Source: Comamonadaceae bacterium (GTDB lineage Bacteria > Pseudomonadota > Gammaproteobacteria > Burkholderiales > Burkholderiaceae_C). From it: DNA of 23,880 nt. The position numbers and the translations under genes are program-made. The notes beneath the pieces are model-generated. The model saw nothing but the letters and a program-made list of their open reading frames with translations, made no database searches and had not been told where the DNA came from. Shown here piece after piece: positions 21,622-23,880 of the stretch. Position 1 is the stretch's first letter, and each line of letters begins with the position of its first letter. Location: assembly GCA_947374485.1 (NCBI GenBank), contig CANCCF010000051.1, forward strand, positions 1 through 23,880, written 5' to 3'.

Positions 21622-22284
21622 TCAATCGAAGTTGGTGCGAATGCCCACCCTGGCCAGACCAGCTTCTACGCGCGCCCAAGGCACGCGGTTGCACAGCGGG
21701 TTGGCCCACCCGCTCAGGATGCAGTAGTTGCCGCGGTGCGGCTTGCGGTGGTGCAGCGCATGTTCCTGCGGCCGCAGCAGGATGCGCCAGTGTTGCAGCT
21801 GCTGCATCCAGCGTGCCCTGCGGGCCAGTGGCAAATGGGCCCAGCGGTGGAAGCGGTTGGACAGCACCGCAAAGGCAATGCACCACAGGCCGGTGAAGCG
21901 GAAAAGCATCTCCACACCACCCGGCGCAGAGAGCGCCTGCGGCGCCCACAACCACAGCACTGCGGCGCCAGCGATGGCCGAAGAGCCCAGGTTCTCCGAG
22001 AGGCTGATGCGGGTGATGTCACCCGGCGCGTGGTGGTGGCGCCGGAAAGGGGCCACCAGCATCGGGCCCCACAGTGGCGTGTGGGAATCACCAAACGAAT
22101 CGCAGACCCAGTGGATCAGGCCGGAGAGCAGATCGGCGCAGTAGTAACCAATGGGCAGCGCCACGCCACAACACAACACACCCGCCCACCCGGCTTGCAA
22201 GCCCACGGCCTGAAACGACTGGCCCAGCAGCAGCGCGCAAGCCAACAGCCCCAGGGTCTCCAACACAGTGACAATGCGGTGCAT
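21622..22284 (-). CDS. CarF/PEDS1/FAD4-family lipid desaturase
   Basis: The 220 aa membrane protein has the full histidine signature of the lipid desaturase (Kua/TMEM189-CarF) family: SGLIHWVCDSFG (H58, D62), PFRRHHHAPGDITR (H83-H85), NRFHRWAH (H146, H150) and QEHALHHRKPH (H175, H178, H179, H183), then YCILSGWAN. The same blocks occur in human PEDS1 and Myxococcus CarF, which desaturate plasmanyl lipids to plasmalogens, and in plant FAD4, which makes trans-delta3 hexadecenoate in phosphatidylglycerol. Either reaction type is possible. The start is uncertain: ATG at 22284 has no Shine-Dalgarno, while ATG at 22323 would overlap the divergent desaturase start but has a GGTGGG upstream. It is divergent from the acyl-lipid desaturase. 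Confidence 0.86.
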   Translation of the reverse strand: MHRIVTVLETLGLLACALLLGQSFQAVGLQAGWAGVLCCGVALPIGYYCADLLSGLIHWVCDSFGDSHTPLWGPMLVAPFRRHHHAPGDITRISLSENLGSSAIAGAAVLWLWAPQALSAPGGVEMLFRFTGLWCIAFAVLSNRFHRWAHLPLARRARWMQQLQHWRILLRPQEHALHHRKPHRGNYCILSGWANPLCNRVPWARVEAGLARVGIRTNFD

Positions 22285-22313
22285 AGATAAATGATTTGAA
22301 AAAGGTCCACCCG

Positions 22314-23363
22314 GTGCAAACATTCCACACGCCCACCCTGAGCGATGCCCGCGCCCGCGCCCTGTGGCAGTCCATGCAGGCGCAACTCGCGTCCCAAGGC
22401 GGCGTCACCCTGCATCCGGCCTGGGCCTGGTTGCGGCTGCTGGCATTATCGGTGGCGCTGGCCGTTTGCCTGGGCTTTGCCTGGCGCACGCCCTCCACTA
22501 TGTACGCCGTGCTGGTCTGCCTGCCCATCGCCCTGGTGCTGGCGCAGTTTGCCTTTCTGGGTCATGACGCGGGGCACCGCGCCCTGCACCGCAGCGGCCT
22601 CTGGCGCGGCGTGCTGGGGCAGCTGTGCATGACAGTAGCCACCGGCATGGCCTTTGAAGAATGGTTTGAGCGCCACAGCGCACACCACCGCCACTGCCAG
22701 GACGCGCAACACGACCCCGACATGGATGTGAGCGTGGTGGTCTCGCTGACCCACGGCGCGCTGCAAGAGCGCCACGGCCTGGCCCGTTGGTTCACCCGCT
22801 TTCAGCACTGGCATGTGTGGTTTTTGTCGCTGCTGTTTGCCCACAGCCAGCGGCATATGTCGCAGTGGGGCGTGCTGATGCGGCCCTTGCGCTTCCACCG
22901 CGACCTGGCCGTGCTGGCATTGCACGCCTTCCTGTGGATTGGCCTGCCCTGCTGGCTGTTGGATGTGCAGGTCAGCCGCTCGGCGCTGGTCTATGTGGCG
23001 CCGCTGTTTGTGCTGGGGCCGTACCTGGCCACCATCTTTTGGCTCAACCACATTGGCATGCCGCTGGTGCGAAGCGGCGCGCCCATCAGCTTTCTGGAGC
23101 ACCAGGCCGCGACCTCGCGCACCGTGCTCAGCCCACGCGCCATGGACTGGCTTTTTGGCGGTCTGAACTACCAGATCGAACACCACCTGTTTCCCCAGGT
23201 GCCGTCCATGCGCCTGGCGCGCGTGCAGCCGGTGGTGCAAGGCACCTTGAGGGACGCCGAAGTGCCCTACAACGGCTTGGGTTTTGCTGCGTCGGTGCGC
23301 GCGGTGGCGGCACACTTTCGCCAGGTTGCGCGGGCTGCAGGCGCTGGCAAAATGCCCACATGA
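22314..23363 (+). CDS. Acyl-lipid fatty acid desaturase, front-end type
   Basis: The 349 aa integral membrane desaturase has three histidine boxes: GHDAGH (H84, H88), ERHSAHHRH (H121, H124, H125) and NYQIEHHLFP (Q287, H290, H291). Replacement of the first histidine of box three by glutamine is characteristic of front-end (delta-5/delta-6-like) desaturases, but no cytochrome b5 domain is fused. Hydrophobic segments lie at about residues 40-80 and 200-245. It would introduce a double bond into acyl chains of membrane lipids, with electrons from ferredoxin or a separate carrier. A GTG at 22314 with AAAAGG about eight bases upstream is preferred to a TTG at 22296 that lacks a site. Its stop overlaps the HD-domain gene (ATGA). 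Confidence 0.88.
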   Translation: MQTFHTPTLSDARARALWQSMQAQLASQGGVTLHPAWAWLRLLALSVALAVCLGFAWRTPSTMYAVLVCLPIALVLAQFAFLGHDAGHRALHRSGLWRGVLGQLCMTVATGMAFEEWFERHSAHHRHCQDAQHDPDMDVSVVVSLTHGALQERHGLARWFTRFQHWHVWFLSLLFAHSQRHMSQWGVLMRPLRFHRDLAVLALHAFLWIGLPCWLLDVQVSRSALVYVAPLFVLGPYLATIFWLNHIGMPLVRSGAPISFLEHQAATSRTVLSPRAMDWLFGGLNYQIEHHLFPQVPSMRLARVQPVVQGTLRDAEVPYNGLGFAASVRAVAAHFRQVARAAGAGKMPT

Positions 23364-23880
23364 AACCCGATGATCTGCAAGGTTGCCTGACCTTTTTACG
23401 CGAAGCCGAACGCCTCAAGAGCGTGCTGCGCAGCGGCTACACCGCCAACGGCGCACAGGAGAGCACGGCCGAGCACAGCTGGCGCCTGTGCCTGATGGCC
23501 ATGGTGTTCGAGTCGGAGTTTGCGGACCTGAACATCGCCCGGCTGCTCAAACTGTGTGTGCTGCACGACCTGGGCGAGGCCCTGCATGGCGACGTGCCTG
23601 CCGTGCAGCAGCACCAGAACCCCGATAAATCAGCCATTGAACGCGCCGACTTGCAGACCGTGATGCAGAGCCTGCCACCCGCGCTGTTTGCGGACTTCAT
23701 GGCCTTGTGGGACGAGTACGAAAACGCCAGCAGCCCTGAGGCCCTGATCGTCAAAGGCCTGGACAAACTCGAGACCATCCTGCAGCACAACCAGGGCCGC
23801 AACCCTGCGGGTTTTGACTACGCCTTCAACCTGGATTATGGCCAGAAGTACATGGGCGCCCACCCCTTGCTGCAGCAGAT
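23360..23880 (+). CDS. HD-domain hydrolase, YfbR/HDDC2-like (truncated by window edge)
   Basis: The gene starts at ATG overlapping the desaturase stop and remains open to the window end, so 173 codons are visible. The HD-domain metal ligands are H39 in STAEHSWRL, H69-D70 in CVLHDLGEALHGD with E73 and D78 nearby, and an aspartate in VKGLDKLE further on. These match 5'-deoxynucleotidase-like HD proteins such as E. coli YfbR and human HDDC2, which dephosphorylate deoxynucleoside monophosphates. The ending seen (NLDYGQKYMGAHPLLQQ) suggests it is near completion. The overlap implies translation coupled to the desaturase, although a functional link is not obvious. Confidence 0.82.
   Translation, partial: MKPDDLQGCLTFLREAERLKSVLRSGYTANGAQESTAEHSWRLCLMAMVFESEFADLNIARLLKLCVLHDLGEALHGDVPAVQQHQNPDKSAIERADLQTVMQSLPPALFADFMALWDEYENASSPEALIVKGLDKLETILQHNQGRNPAGFDYAFNLDYGQKYMGAHPLLQQ

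Overview
The window is a gene-dense, high-GC stretch of a bacterial chromosome. Codon bias, short gaps, frequent stop/start overlaps and the gene families present (CheV, YgiQ, RlmB, a short AMACR-like CoA transferase, paired short ChrA proteins, a YihG-type acyltransferase) point to a betaproteobacterium of the Burkholderiales, most likely Comamonadaceae (Rhodoferax/Polaromonas/Acidovorax-like). That placement is an inference, since no rRNA or other marker is present. No tRNA, rRNA, CRISPR array, insertion sequence or prophage gene was seen.

Layout. 1-966: the tail of an IclR-type regulator, then a VapBC-like toxin-antitoxin pair with its own sigma-70-like promoter and palindrome. 981-3714 (minus): cheV, then a coupled pair made of a DEDDh 3'-5' exonuclease followed by a MOSC/YiiM-like protein. 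3808-9648 (plus): a short CoA transferase, then a very compact seven-gene run: secreted YHS protein, DoxX-like membrane protein, exported alpha/beta hydrolase, DedA membrane protein, membrane-anchored ATP-grasp ligase, DinB-like protein and an NRDE/TANGO2 protein. 9686-12070 (minus): the YgiQ-type radical SAM protein. 12284-16547 (plus): a polar amino-acid ABC importer with a zinc-dependent deacylase (AstE/aspartoacylase family) inserted between its permease and ATPase genes, and a strong hairpin between the binding-protein and first permease genes. 16570-19553 (plus): a YihG-like acyltransferase, a membrane-anchored lipase split by an apparent one-base deletion, and a pair of half-size chromate transporters. 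19638-20408 (minus): rlmB.

20493-23363 is the most unusual part: three different membrane di-iron (histidine-box) lipid-modifying enzymes side by side. They are a sterol-desaturase/fatty-acid-hydroxylase family protein, a CarF/PEDS1/FAD4-family lipid desaturase on the opposite strand, and a front-end-type acyl-lipid desaturase with a QxxHH third box. A truncated HD-domain nucleotidase-like gene, overlapping the desaturase stop codon, runs off the right edge.

The best candidates for undescribed biology are the CarF/PEDS1-like desaturase and its lipid-oxidation neighbourhood (possible plasmalogen or trans-delta3 lipid formation), and the operon linking YHS, DoxX, a lipoprotein-like hydrolase, DedA and an ATP-grasp ligase, whose joint function I cannot assign.
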